From an uncultured Spirochaetales bacterium (GTDB taxonomy: Bacteria; Spirochaetota; Spirochaetia; Sphaerochaetales; Sphaerochaetaceae): a stretch of 42,235 nt of DNA. Location of the stretch: positions 1-42,235 of the forward strand of contig CAMEXG010000002.1 of the NCBI GenBank assembly GCA_945947045.1. The letters are read 5' to 3'. How positions within the stretch are numbered: the first letter of the stretch is position 1; every line of letters starts with the position of its first letter. The notes under the pieces are model-generated. The model was not told where the DNA came from. It was given only the letters and a program-made list of their open reading frames with translations, and did not search any database. Positions 8,626 through 17,211 of the stretch are shown in pieces. The position numbers and the translations under genes are program-made.

Positions 8626-8670
8626 AGACCTAGTATAGCCGTAAGAATGGAAAGCATAAAGAACCATTGT

Positions 8671-8699
8671 TTGACGATAAACTCCCTTAGTCTTAGAAT
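8671..8699 (+). promoter_or_regulatory. Candidate promoter of the NfeD/SPFH operon
   Basis: TTGACG (8671-8676) and TAGAAT (8694-8699) are 17 bases apart. The predicted start of transcription falls at or next to the AGGAGG ribosome site (8706-8711), so the leader would be very short. Confidence 0.45.
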
Positions 8700-8716
8700 T
8701 AATACAGGAGGTGCCT

Positions 8717-9133
8717 ATGCATTGGCTTATTTGGCTTTCAGCTGGAATTATCCTAGCTATATTGGAAGTCTTTACTCCAGGGTTCTTTATCGTTGGAATC
8801 GGAGTATCTCTGGCTATCACGGCTATACCTGCTGCATTTGGCTTGCCATTTTGGGTCCAATTGTTGGTATGTGGAGTAATGATTCTTATTTTCTTCCTTC
8901 TTGTGCGGCCTCTTGTTATGAAGATACCCCACTCGGATAGTAAGAAGACAGGGACTGCGGCACTAATGGGAGAAGAAGGCATAGTCGTCGAAACTATCAC
9001 TCGGATAGAAGGAGGAAGAGTGAAAGTAGGAGGCGAAGTATGGAAGGCAAAGAGTGACGAGACTATTGAAAAGGATTCATTGGTCATCGTTACCGGAGTA
9101 GAGGGTGTCACCCTCAATGTAAGGAGGAAATAA
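8717..9133 (+). CDS. NfeD-family membrane protein
   Basis: The protein has 138 aa. I chose the ATG at 8717, five bases after the AGGAGG at 8706-8711. The upstream GTG at 8711 lies inside that ribosome site and cannot serve. Two or three hydrophobic segments fill residues 1-68, including ILEVFTPGFFIVGIG, the conserved NfeD motif, and a C-terminal OB-fold follows (GEEGIVVETI...GEVWKAKSD). Short NfeD proteins act with SPFH-domain partners in membrane microdomains, and here the partner is encoded next, one base overlapping. Confidence 0.85.
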   Translation: MHWLIWLSAGIILAILEVFTPGFFIVGIGVSLAITAIPAAFGLPFWVQLLVCGVMILIFFLLVRPLVMKIPHSDSKKTGTAALMGEEGIVVETITRIEGGRVKVGGEVWKAKSDETIEKDSLVIVTGVEGVTLNVRRK

Positions 9134-10116
9134 TGGCAGGAATTATTGTACTCATTCTATTAATAGTTCTTTTGATAGTTATTCTTATCAAAGGATTTGT
9201 GATCATAAGCCAAGGTGAGACTATGGTCATCGAGAGACTTGGAAAATATTCAAGAACCCTCAACAGCGGTGTTAATATTCTTTTACCTTTTATTGAAAAA
9301 CCAAGGGAAATCTTATGGAGAACCAGTGCCATGATTCAGGGAGAGAATAAGATTACTCCTACAAAGAAGGTTTCGAAGATTGATCTCAGGGAACAAGTTT
9401 ATGATTATCCTAAACAGAATGTTATTACAAAAGACAACGTAAACATAGAAATTGATGCTCTGTTGTATTTCCAGATCACAGATCCTATGCGTGCAGTATA
9501 TGAAGTGGCAGACCTTCCCAATGCAATTGAGAAGTTGACTCAGACGACTCTCAGAAACGTCATCGGAGAACTGGAACTTGACGAGTCCCTCTCCAGCAGA
9601 GATACCATCAACAGTAAGCTTACAAAGATTCTGGACGAGGCTACAGATAAGTGGGGGGTCAAAGTAAATAGAGTAGAGCTTAAGGACATCACTCCGCCAA
9701 AAGAAATAAGAGAGACAATGGAGAAGCAGATGAGGGCTGAGAGAGATAGACGTGCCGCCATTCTTATGGCAGAAGGTGATAAGCAGTCAAAGATTCTCGA
9801 AGCTGAAGGCTTCAGGGAGAGTGAAGTCAACAAAGCCCAAGGAAAGAAAGATGCAGCGGTATTGATGGCTGAAGGTGAAGCGGAGGCAAAGATTAAGAGA
9901 GCCGAAGCTGAAGCGGAGAGCATAAGAATCGTTACTGAAGCTTTTGGTAACCCGGAGGATGCCAGAAACTATCTGGTTGCCATGAAGTACATAGATACAC
10001 TTGGTTCAATGGTTACTGGACAGGACAATAAAGTAGTCTATATGCCATATGAAGCTACAGGAGTATTGTCTTCACTGGGGACAATGAAAGAGCTTTTCCA
10101 GAAGAATAATGGATGA
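9133..10116 (+). CDS. SPFH/Band 7 (stomatin-like, QmcA-type) membrane protein
   Basis: The 327-aa protein has an N-terminal membrane anchor (residues 3-25), then the SPFH domain (VIISQGETMVIERLGKYSRT through about 200, including NVNIEIDALLYFQITDP), then a long alanine/glutamate-rich coiled coil (EKQMRAERDRRAAILMAEGD and the following repeats, 200-280) and a conserved YLVAMKYIDTL segment. Such proteins oligomerise into membrane scaffolds and often regulate FtsH. It is translationally coupled to the upstream nfeD-like gene and ends at a strong terminator. An FtsH-like AAA protein lies about 5 kb away, but no direct link is shown. Confidence 0.9.
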   Translation: MAGIIVLILLIVLLIVILIKGFVIISQGETMVIERLGKYSRTLNSGVNILLPFIEKPREILWRTSAMIQGENKITPTKKVSKIDLREQVYDYPKQNVITKDNVNIEIDALLYFQITDPMRAVYEVADLPNAIEKLTQTTLRNVIGELELDESLSSRDTINSKLTKILDEATDKWGVKVNRVELKDITPPKEIRETMEKQMRAERDRRAAILMAEGDKQSKILEAEGFRESEVNKAQGKKDAAVLMAEGEAEAKIKRAEAEAESIRIVTEAFGNPEDARNYLVAMKYIDTLGSMVTGQDNKVVYMPYEATGVLSSLGTMKELFQKNNG

Positions 10117-10120
10117 AATA

Positions 10121-10143
10121 GGGCGGTCTGACCGCCCCTTTTC
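10121..10143 (+). terminator. Intrinsic terminator after the SPFH gene (probably bidirectional)
   Basis: GGGCGGT-CTG-ACCGCCC (10121-10137) is followed by CTTTTCT. It sits between convergent stops and can also close the NCS2 permease transcript. Confidence 0.75.
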
Positions 10144-11453
10144 TATTCTTTATCGCTCTTGGGGAGTATGATATTCAGAAGAATCGCAACAAGTGTAGCA
10201 ACGACTACCGGAGACTTGGCAAAAACCATGGTGACCCATTCTGGAAATTGAGCGAGAGCTTCGGTTACTTGGCTTATGCCGACTCCCAGTGCTGCCGCCA
10301 GTCCCACTATCGACGTATTTCTGTGGTTCATCTCTCCTGTTGAGACAAGTTTCATTCCTGTCATTGCGATGGAAGAGAATACAGAGACAGTCGCTCCACC
10401 AAGAACACACTGAGGTATTGTTGTAAGAAGAGCGGAGAATTTAGGGACAAGTCCGGCAATTAGAAGCATAAAAGCAGTAAGAGCAAATACCCGCCTATTT
10501 ACAACTTTTGTAGTCGATACAATTCCTACATTCTGGGAATAGGTGGCGCTTGGCAGCCCTCCGAACAAGGCGGATGCCATATTAGATACTCCGTAGGCAA
10601 TGATCCCTCGCTTTAATTCCTTTCCAGTAGGCTCTCTTTCCAGTCCTCCCATAGTAGTGGCGGAAAGGTCTCCGATAGCCTGTATTGCATTAATTGCAAA
10701 CAAAATCGAGAAAGATGCTACAGCAGAGAACTCGAATTTAACACTAAAAGGCATAAAACGAGGGAGGGAGAACCATGTTGATTCTCCGATATGAGATAGA
10801 TTCACCATTCCAAAAGGTATGGAGATTATATATCCCGCGATTATACCTATGAGAATGGATGCAAGTTTGATTAATCCTTTGCCGAAGTGATTGCATGCAA
10901 CCACCACAGAGAGAGTGATGACGGCGATAAGCCAGTTTTGCCAGCTTCCGAAATCTGTGCTTCCTGCTCCACCTGCCATATACCTTATGGCTGTAGGGTA
11001 GAGTGACAATCCTATAGTAAACACGACAGTTCCTGTAATCAGAGGAGGAAAAAACTTCTGTATTTTAGTGGCAAATACACCTACAAGCGCCGCAACGGCA
11101 CCTCCTATTATCTGGGCTCCGAATACTTCTGCAATTCCATATCCCATGACTATTGCCTGCATAGATGCCAGATATGCAAAAGATACTCCCATTATTACTG
11201 GAAGCTTCGCTCCCCAAAAGAGCTCGATAAAAGTCATTATTGCTGCTGTAACCAATGATGATTGGATTAATAATACGCTCTGACTCTGTGTCATGCCAGC
11301 CAAAGATGAGAGAATGATGGCAGGAGTAACAGATCCTACAATCATTGCAAATAGATGCTGGACTGCCATTGGAAGCGAATACCGAAGAGGTGGGAGACTA
11401 CCATTTAATTCGAATAGTAAAGATTTGTCTTTATTTGCGGCCATGATTTCCAT
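10143..11453 (-). CDS. Nucleobase:cation symporter-2 family permease (xanthine/uracil type)
   Basis: The 436-aa protein has about 12-14 membrane segments. The family signature QNVG with downstream VSTTKVVNRR, and the preceding MGGLEREPTG segment, place it in NCS2 (xanthine, uric acid or uracil permeases). The sequence favours the xanthine/urate branch, but the substrate is not settled. Translation starts at MEIMAANKD or three codons later. The gene stands alone, divergent from the PF04392 ABC operon across a 352-bp AT-rich spacer. I looked for a purine riboswitch in its leader and saw none. Confidence 0.85.
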   Translation of the reverse strand: MEIMAANKDKSLLFELNGSLPPLRYSLPMAVQHLFAMIVGSVTPAIILSSLAGMTQSQSVLLIQSSLVTAAIMTFIELFWGAKLPVIMGVSFAYLASMQAIVMGYGIAEVFGAQIIGGAVAALVGVFATKIQKFFPPLITGTVVFTIGLSLYPTAIRYMAGGAGSTDFGSWQNWLIAVITLSVVVACNHFGKGLIKLASILIGIIAGYIISIPFGMVNLSHIGESTWFSLPRFMPFSVKFEFSAVASFSILFAINAIQAIGDLSATTMGGLEREPTGKELKRGIIAYGVSNMASALFGGLPSATYSQNVGIVSTTKVVNRRVFALTAFMLLIAGLVPKFSALLTTIPQCVLGGATVSVFSSIAMTGMKLVSTGEMNHRNTSIVGLAAALGVGISQVTEALAQFPEWVTMVFAKSPVVVATLVAILLNIILPKSDKE

Positions 11454-11620
11454 AATATCTTGTTTGTGTAATAAATCAATGAAAAAATTTGTTTTTAAGA
11501 AAAAATTGAATAATTTTTTGATAATAACATAAAAGATTTTTTAATATTTTAATGAAAATCACAAAACATTAATACCCATTGTTTTGCTTTACATTACTTT
11601 TGACATCAATAATTTATATA

Positions 11621-11640
11621 AAACGCAACAAAACGCAACA
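11621..11640. repeat. Tandem 10-bp direct repeat
   Basis: AAACGCAACA occurs twice with no gap, in the middle of the divergent control region. It could be a regulator-binding site; the units are too few to call anything else. Confidence 0.5.
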
Positions 11641-11707
11641 TTTTATTATTGGATATTAATAAATACAGCTATCTGAATCTTTATACATTTTTTATGCAAT
11701 AATCTCA

Positions 11708-11736
11708 TTGACTAAAAACCGTATAGAGAGTTAAGC
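11708..11736 (+). promoter_or_regulatory. Promoter-like block shared with the second PF04392 operon
   Basis: TTGACT (11708-11713), eight bases, then TATAGAGAGT (11722-11731). The same two elements with the same spacing occur at 31089-31112. The canonical -10 position (17 bases after TTGACT) holds TTAAGC, a poor match, so the conserved TATAGAGAGT is more likely an operator or activator element than the -10 itself. Confidence 0.45.
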
Positions 11737-11743
11737 TAGTCAC

Positions 11744-11774
11744 AGTTGTCTTAGGGCAACTTCTTTTCTTTTTT
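11744..11774 (+). terminator. Leader terminator (candidate attenuator) upstream of the PF04392 ABC operon
   Basis: AGTTGTC-TTAG-GGCAACT forms a 7-bp stem with one G-U pair, followed by TCTTTTCTTTTTT. It lies 31 bases upstream of the ATG at 11806 and downstream of the promoter-like block, so transcription would have to pass it. No riboswitch or T-box consensus was recognised in the short leader. Confidence 0.6.
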
Positions 11775-11805
11775 CTGCTGAATATGATTCGGCGAAGGGG
11801 TTATT

Positions 11806-12762
11806 ATGAAAAAAGCAATTGTCGTATTAATGGTTCTCGCCCTTGTTTCAGGTTTCGTTTTTGCACAGGGTTCTCAGGAAGCTCAGGGAGCAAAATGGAC
11901 AGTAGGTGTTTGTCAGTTAGTCCAGCATCCTGCACTTGATGCTGCTACACAGGGTTTTAAAGATGCTCTCGTAAAGGGACTTGGTGATGATGTAAAGATC
12001 GACGAACAGAATGCCAGCGGTGAGCCTGCAAACTGTTCCACAATCGTAAATGGTTTTGTTGCAAAGAATGTTGATTTGATCCTCGCTAACGCTACAGCTC
12101 CTCTTCAGGCTGCTGCAAGTGCTACAAGCACAATTCCAGTACTCGGAACTTCCATTACAGATTATGCTTCTGCTCTTGAAATCTCCGGTTGGACAGGAAC
12201 TGTAGGAACAAACGTTTCAGGTACATCCGATCTTGCTCCTCTTTCAGAACAGGCTGCCATGATTAAAGAACTCTTCCCGGAAGCCAAGAAGGTCGGTATC
12301 CTCTTCTGCTCAAGCGAAGCTAACTCCGTTTACCAGGTTGAAGAAATCGAGAAGTATCTTGCTGCTCTTTCAGTAAGCACAGAGAGATTCTCATTCACAG
12401 ATACAAACGATGTCGCATCTGTTGCACAGAAGGCTGCTGACAGCTGTGACGTCATCTATATTCCTACAGATAATACAGCTGCTTCCAACACAGAAGCTAT
12501 TGCTAACGTAGTAATCCCTGCAAAGACTCCGGTTGTTGCAGGTGAAGAAGGTATCTGTGCAGGCTGTGGTGTTGCAACACTCTCAATCAGTTACTATGAT
12601 ATCGGATATGCAACAGGTGAGATGGCAGTAGAAATTCTAAAGAATGGCGCTGACGTTTCCAAGATGCCTGTCCAGTATGCTCCTCAGGTTACCAAGAAGT
12701 ACAACGCATCTATTTGCGAACAGCTTGGAATCAAGGCTCCAGAAGGATACGTGGCTATCTAA
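11806..12762 (+). CDS. ABC transporter periplasmic binding protein, PF04392 (TrpX-like) family
   Basis: The 318-aa protein has a cleavable signal peptide (ending FVFA-QGSQE, no lipobox cysteine). The mature part begins WTVGVCQLVQHPALDAATQG, followed by VDLILANATAPLQAA and the late ISYYDIGYATGEMAVEILKN, all typical of PF04392. Members of this family include tryptophan/tyrosine-specific TrpX-type proteins, but many have no known ligand. It is the first gene of a three-gene operon with a permease and an ATPase. A paralogue is at 31231-32262. Confidence 0.85.
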   Translation: MKKAIVVLMVLALVSGFVFAQGSQEAQGAKWTVGVCQLVQHPALDAATQGFKDALVKGLGDDVKIDEQNASGEPANCSTIVNGFVAKNVDLILANATAPLQAAASATSTIPVLGTSITDYASALEISGWTGTVGTNVSGTSDLAPLSEQAAMIKELFPEAKKVGILFCSSEANSVYQVEEIEKYLAALSVSTERFSFTDTNDVASVAQKAADSCDVIYIPTDNTAASNTEAIANVVIPAKTPVVAGEEGICAGCGVATLSISYYDIGYATGEMAVEILKNGADVSKMPVQYAPQVTKKYNASICEQLGIKAPEGYVAI

Positions 12763-12791
12763 GCAAAATTTTATAATATCAGGGGAAAGTG

Positions 12792-13709
12792 ATGGGTTCA
12801 CTTATCAATGCACTTCCGGGTGCTGTTTCGCAAGGTCTAGTATGGGGCATTATGGCTCTAGGTGTATATGTCACCTACCGCATTCTCGATGTGGCTGACC
12901 TTACTGTTGACGGTTCTTTGGCTACAGGCGGAGCTGTATGTGTCATGATGATCCGTGCTGGAGTCAATCCTTGGGTTGCACTTTTTGCAGCCCTTGTCGC
13001 CGGAGGAGTAGCAGGGCTTGTTACGGCTCTCCTTCATACTAAATGTGGAATTCCTGCCATTTTGGCGGGAATTCTTACGCAGCTTGCTCTTTATTCCGTC
13101 AACTTGAGAATAATGGGCGGCAAATCAAACCAGCCTGTCAGCGTAGACAAGTATAATCTTATTGTAAGCCAGCGTTATGTAAGAGAGTTTTCTCTTTCCA
13201 ACCCTATTATTCCTATTATTCTTGTTCTTGCAGCAATTATTGGAATTCTTTATTGGTTCTTTGGAACGGAGAAGGGTTGCTCTATCAGAGCTACAGGTGC
13301 AAACAAGAGCATGGCCAGAGCTCAGGGAATTAACCCTGATAACGATATTATTCTCGGTCTTGTACTGTCAAATGCTCTTGTTGCTCTTTCCGGTGCTCTT
13401 ATTGCCCAGTATCAGGGTGCAGTGGACGTGAACATGGGAAGAGGTGCGATTGTCATCGGACTTGCTGCCGTAATTATCGGCGAAGTTGTATTTAAGAAGA
13501 TCAAGCATAACTTTGCAGGAACACTCACTTTCGTTACTCTCGGTGCAGTAGTCTACTACATTGTAATCCAGATTACTCTTCTTTTGGGCTTGAATACAAA
13601 CGACTTGAAGCTTATTACCGCTGTAATCGTAGGTCTCTTCCTTGCTCTTCCATACTGGAAAGGAAAGGTCAGCGATAGAAGAAGCAGAAAGGGGGCCAAG
13701 AATGCTTGA
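12792..13709 (+). CDS. ABC transporter permease (PF04392-associated, BPD_transp_2 type)
   Basis: The protein has 305 aa. I chose the ATG at 12792, six bases after AGGGG (12781-12785), over a GTG one codon earlier. It has eight to ten membrane segments. GIMALGVYVTYRILDVADLT and VDGSLATGGAVC are characteristic of permeases that pair with PF04392 binding proteins. The last eight bases overlap the ATPase gene. Confidence 0.87.
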   Translation: MGSLINALPGAVSQGLVWGIMALGVYVTYRILDVADLTVDGSLATGGAVCVMMIRAGVNPWVALFAALVAGGVAGLVTALLHTKCGIPAILAGILTQLALYSVNLRIMGGKSNQPVSVDKYNLIVSQRYVREFSLSNPIIPIILVLAAIIGILYWFFGTEKGCSIRATGANKSMARAQGINPDNDIILGLVLSNALVALSGALIAQYQGAVDVNMGRGAIVIGLAAVIIGEVVFKKIKHNFAGTLTFVTLGAVVYYIVIQITLLLGLNTNDLKLITAVIVGLFLALPYWKGKVSDRRSRKGAKNA

Positions 13710-14496
13710 GTTGAAGAATATTTCCAAAACATTCAATAAGGGGACAGTCAACGCAAAGACAGCCTTGGATAATCTTTCCCTCACTCTAAATGATGGTGAC
13801 TTTGTAACCGTAATAGGTGGTAACGGAGCAGGAAAGTCTACTATGCTCAATGCTATTGCAGGTGTTTTTCGTGTAGACGAAGGCAGTATTATTGCAGATG
13901 GCAACGATATTACATATCTTCCTGACTATAAGAGAGCCAGCATTCTCGGAAGAGTTTTTCAGGATCCTATGATGGGAACTAACCCGAATATGATGATTGA
14001 GGAAAACATGGCTCTCGCAATGCGTAGAGGTCAGAGAAGAGGTCTGAAATGGGGAATAACCCAGAAAGAGAGAGAGTTCTATCATGAGCAATTGAAGCTT
14101 TTGAAGCTTGGACTGGAAGATAGACTTACAACGAAGGTCGGACTTCTATCAGGCGGCCAGCGACAGGCTCTCACTCTATTAATGGCAACACTGAAAAAGC
14201 CTAAAGTTCTTCTTTTAGATGAGCATACTGCAGCTTTGGACCCGAAGACAGCGGAGAAAGTCTTGGATATGTCCGATAGAGTAGTTGAAGAGAACCATCT
14301 TACAACTCTTATGGTTACTCACAACATGAAAGATGCCATCGCTCATGGTAACAGACTAATAATGATGGATGCAGGACACATTGTCGTCGATATTTCAGGA
14401 GAAGACAAAAAGAAATTGACAGTGCCTGATCTTATGGCTCTTTTCTCAAAAGCCAGCGGCAGTACGGAAGCCAATGATAAAATGCTTCTAGGTTGA
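13702..14496 (+). CDS. ABC transporter ATPase (PF04392-associated)
   Basis: The protein has 264 aa. I chose the ATG at 13702 (MLELKNISKTF), which follows AAGGGGG and overlaps the permease gene; the frame is open further upstream only inside the permease. Motifs are Walker A GGNGAGKST, signature LSGGQRQAL, Walker B LLLDEHTAALDP and switch region MVTHNM. The DEH in place of DEP after Walker B is shared with the second paralogous ATPase, so it is a lineage feature. A terminator follows. Confidence 0.9.
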   Translation: MLELKNISKTFNKGTVNAKTALDNLSLTLNDGDFVTVIGGNGAGKSTMLNAIAGVFRVDEGSIIADGNDITYLPDYKRASILGRVFQDPMMGTNPNMMIEENMALAMRRGQRRGLKWGITQKEREFYHEQLKLLKLGLEDRLTTKVGLLSGGQRQALTLLMATLKKPKVLLLDEHTAALDPKTAEKVLDMSDRVVEENHLTTLMVTHNMKDAIAHGNRLIMMDAGHIVVDISGEDKKKLTVPDLMALFSKASGSTEANDKMLLG

Positions 14497-14518
14497 TAGT
14501 AATCTATTTTATTCGTAG

Positions 14519-14552
14519 CCCTCTTTGCTCTAAATAGTGAAGAGGGTTTTTT
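14519..14552 (+). terminator. Intrinsic terminator of the first PF04392 operon
   Basis: CCCTCTT pairs with AAGAGGG around a 14-nt loop, followed by TTTTTT. Confidence 0.8.
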
Positions 14553-14842
14553 CACTCTTTCAATCCAGATGTCTTTATTTGTACTCCCAGTTTACTTTTC
14601 CCGTCTTCCATATCTAAAAAATATACATAAGGACGCAGAGGACGTATCGAGGGCATTATTCTATTTGTGAATTATCTATGGATGAGGCTGCGGATACAGA
14701 AAACTCAAAAGTGGAGAAGAATTAAAAAAAGTAATAGAAAGAACATCTTTAAGCGTAGCTAAAAAAAGAGACTGTAATAAAAAAGGCGACATAGCTATTG
14801 TGTCATGCCGCCTTTTTCAGCGTGATAATATCTTAGTTATTA
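14553..14842. other. 290-bp intergenic stretch between convergent genes
   Basis: I see no convincing gene. The stretch holds only the FtsH-like gene's terminator at its right end. No remnant of an M41 protease domain (no HEAGH-type stretch) is seen in any frame. Confidence 0.6.
14779..14817 (-). terminator. Intrinsic terminator of the FtsH-like gene
   Basis: AAAAAGGCG pairs with CGCCTTTTT at the ends of a long hairpin that has an inner GACA/TGTC pairing. On the minus strand it lies 26 bases after the stop codon and runs into TTTTTT. It is symmetric enough to act in both directions. Confidence 0.75.
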
Positions 14843-15991
14843 CTAATTCTTCTTTATTTTTATATTTAGCTTTTCTCTGCACTTGGAAGCAGAAGCGACG
14901 ATACATTCAATAGTTATCGTTTCTTTATTGTAACTTCTTCTTATTTCTTCTGCTTGATTAATAACGCTTTCGATAGCTGCTGAAGAGAGTCCATCAAAGA
15001 TGGTGGAGAGAATCTGGGGAGTAAGATCTGAAGAGAAGGTCTTTCCCTTTCCATAGATTGTCAAAAGCTCCATTCGTGTCTTCTGGTCGGGATTTGAAAT
15101 AGTGTACTTCAGATCAAATCTGCCTGGTCTTATTAGAGCTGGATCCAGAGATTGGAATGAGTTTGTTGCTGCTACAACCATTACCCCTTTGTCCCCGCTA
15201 AAACCATCCATTTCATTTAAAAGAGTTGTGAGTATTCTATTATTTTCTTTATCAATACCGCTTCCAGCATAGTTTCTCTTTTCGCCTATTGAGTCGAATT
15301 CATCTATAAACACGATGCAAGGTTTCTTGCTTCTTGCTTTTTTGAAGAGCATCTTTACTTTCATTGCACCCAGTCCCATGACGGCGCCTTGGAAATCTGC
15401 ACCTTTTGTGGCTATGAAGTTTACACCTGATTCTTCTGCCAGTGCCCTTGCAAAGAGAGTCTTTCCGTTTCCTGGAGGTCCCTCAAGAATAATTCCTTTA
15501 ACTCTTTTTCTATTTTCATCAGGGCTCTTCATCTCTTTTACGATATTTTCCATATCTCTCTTCACTTCATCCATTCCCGCGATATCGGAGAAATGAACCC
15601 CTGTGTGTCTTACTATCTTGAAAGTGGAAGAATACCAATAGAGCGCTTTATATAGGGCAAAGATAAATAGAGCAAGGAACAGGACGTTAAAGAGGGAGTT
15701 TAATATGTCGTCCAGAGTTGTTGTATCATCAGATACCCTTATTCCTTTCTCCATCATATCCCTTTTGAAAGTAGGATAGTCAGGGTTTGGAACAGAGAGG
15801 GTCTTTCCTTCACTTTTTACTTTTAACACTTCTCCTTGGATGGATATGGATTCGACTTTCCCTTCATTCACTAAGCTTATGAACTGAGTAAAGGAAGTCT
15901 TTTGGGAAGTATCGAAAACATCAAAAGAGAATAAAGCCAAAAGAATGGCAAATACCAAAAAGCCAAAGATGATTATAGGTTTTCGTTTCAT
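14843..15991 (-). CDS. FtsH-like membrane AAA+ ATPase lacking the protease domain
   Basis: The protein has 382 aa. I chose the ATG at 15991 (MKRKPIIIFG); the longer open frame runs into the divergent gene. There are two membrane segments (about 5-22 and 99-120) around an FtsH_ext-type periplasmic part. The AAA domain follows with Walker A GPPGNGKT (171-178), Walker B CIVFIDEFD (225-233), a pore-like segment FQGAVMGLGA (200-209) and second region of homology LDPALIRPGRFD. FtsH normally continues for about 200 residues with HEXXH zinc protease; here the chain ends after the AAA lid and a terminator follows. It therefore looks like a stand-alone unfoldase or chaperone rather than a protease. Confidence 0.85.
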   Translation of the reverse strand: MKRKPIIIFGFLVFAILLALFSFDVFDTSQKTSFTQFISLVNEGKVESISIQGEVLKVKSEGKTLSVPNPDYPTFKRDMMEKGIRVSDDTTTLDDILNSLFNVLFLALFIFALYKALYWYSSTFKIVRHTGVHFSDIAGMDEVKRDMENIVKEMKSPDENRKRVKGIILEGPPGNGKTLFARALAEESGVNFIATKGADFQGAVMGLGAMKVKMLFKKARSKKPCIVFIDEFDSIGEKRNYAGSGIDKENNRILTTLLNEMDGFSGDKGVMVVAATNSFQSLDPALIRPGRFDLKYTISNPDQKTRMELLTIYGKGKTFSSDLTPQILSTIFDGLSSAAIESVINQAEEIRRSYNKETITIECIVASASKCREKLNIKIKKN

Positions 15992-16052
15992 AATCCAAAA
16001 GGTAACTCTATTTAGCCTTGCAGGGAAAGAGTTAAGGGGAGAGAATAGGTGT

Positions 16053-17210
16053 ATGAATAAAGTAAAATCTGAAGCTTCTCTTACTTTTTGGGAAGGTGCG
16101 GGCATAATAGTCGGTCATGGAGTAGGCTCTGGCGTATTGGCTGTCCCATATTTAGCGTCGAGAAACAGCTGGCAGAGTTTTGTGTTCATTATTGTTGCAG
16201 CATACCTAGTGAATCTAGTTCTCCACTATATGATAGCAGAATTGAGCCTCAATAATGGAGGAGGGCAATTTATTACAATATTCGAGAATGAACTCTTTAA
16301 GGGGAAGGTAGGAAAGTATCTGTCTTGGGGTGCTTTCGCCATCATGGGCTTCTCTGTACTTGTGAATATCGCTGGATTCATAAGTGGTGGAGGCGCGGTG
16401 TTTTCTTCGTGGTTTGGCCTTCCTGTCTGGGTTTCCCAATTGTTGTATTTTGCTCTTTGTTCCGTGGTGGTATATGCAGGAATGAAGGCGGTGGGGATAT
16501 GCGAGAAGATATCTGTGTTTTCAATGGTGGTGGTCGTATTGATTCTTTTCATTTCAGTCATGACCGGGGACAAAGAATCTCTTCCTTCCCATTTTGTAGC
16601 CCCATCAAATATTCTTGCCCTTTATGGAATGGTCGCCTTTGCTTTATCTGCTGTAATGAGCGTACCTCAAGTAGTAAAGGGTTTCCATGGAGATCCAAAG
16701 AAAATAAAGAGTTCCATTGCTGCAGGAACAGGGCTTAACGTCGTACTTATTGTCGTCATTACTTTCATGACCCTTATTGGCAGCGGCAGCTCAATTACTC
16801 AGGACGGAGCCTTAGTTGATCTCTCGAGAAAACTCGGAGGCTGGGTAGGAGTAGTCGGATATATATTCTCTCTTCTTGCTCTTTCAACTTCTTTCTGGGC
16901 CAATTCACTGAATTTAAGGGATATAGTATCGGAAAAGACAGGTCTCTCAAGAAAGAAGAGCTGGATTCTAGCCACCCTTCCTTGTCTTATTTTGGCTCTT
17001 TTAGGATTGGAGGGCTTTGTAGGGTTCACTAGAATTGCAGGAGTCATCCAGGTCATAACAGGCCTAGGTGTCATTCTTGCTTATCATATTTCTAGAAAGA
17101 GGACTGGAGGTAGTCCGATTTGCTCTTTCTTCGGCACTCTTCCTTTCCAAATAATAGTAGTTGTCGGATCATTGGCATCTACTGTCGGATCCCTTATTAA
17201 GGTTGTTTGA
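16053..17210 (+). CDS. Amino acid permease (aromatic/Trp-Tyr permease-like, APC superfamily)
   Basis: The protein has 385 aa. I chose the ATG at 16053 (MNKVKSEASLTFW); the upstream open frame overlaps the divergent FtsH-like gene. It has about 11 membrane segments. The first helix GVGSGVLAVPYLASRNSW is the unwound substrate/ion-binding helix typical of APC/HAAAP transporters. The exact substrate is unknown. The following gene starts two bases after its stop, so they form a coupled pair. Confidence 0.8.
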   Translation: MNKVKSEASLTFWEGAGIIVGHGVGSGVLAVPYLASRNSWQSFVFIIVAAYLVNLVLHYMIAELSLNNGGGQFITIFENELFKGKVGKYLSWGAFAIMGFSVLVNIAGFISGGGAVFSSWFGLPVWVSQLLYFALCSVVVYAGMKAVGICEKISVFSMVVVVLILFISVMTGDKESLPSHFVAPSNILALYGMVAFALSAVMSVPQVVKGFHGDPKKIKSSIAAGTGLNVVLIVVITFMTLIGSGSSITQDGALVDLSRKLGGWVGVVGYIFSLLALSTSFWANSLNLRDIVSEKTGLSRKKSWILATLPCLILALLGLEGFVGFTRIAGVIQVITGLGVILAYHISRKRTGGSPICSFFGTLPFQIIVVVGSLASTVGSLIKVV

Positions 17211-17211
17211 T

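Larger units (their letters stand above)
11454..11805. other. 352-bp AT-rich divergent control region
   Basis: No gene is present. It contains a perfect tandem repeat (11621-11640), a promoter-like block (11708-11731) and a terminator hairpin (11744-11774) in front of the ABC binding-protein gene. The left 120 bases are almost pure A/T and should hold the permease promoter, but no single -35/-10 pair stands out. Confidence 0.7.

Noticed and set aside
8626..9117. Long N-terminal extension of the 109-aa hypothetical protein
   Set aside because: The extension is the antisense of the NfeD-family gene and has serine/proline-rich shadow composition; the ATG at 8625 fits better.
11454..11620. Purine riboswitch in the leader of the nucleobase permease
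   Set aside because: I looked for the conserved junction sequences and pairing and found none.
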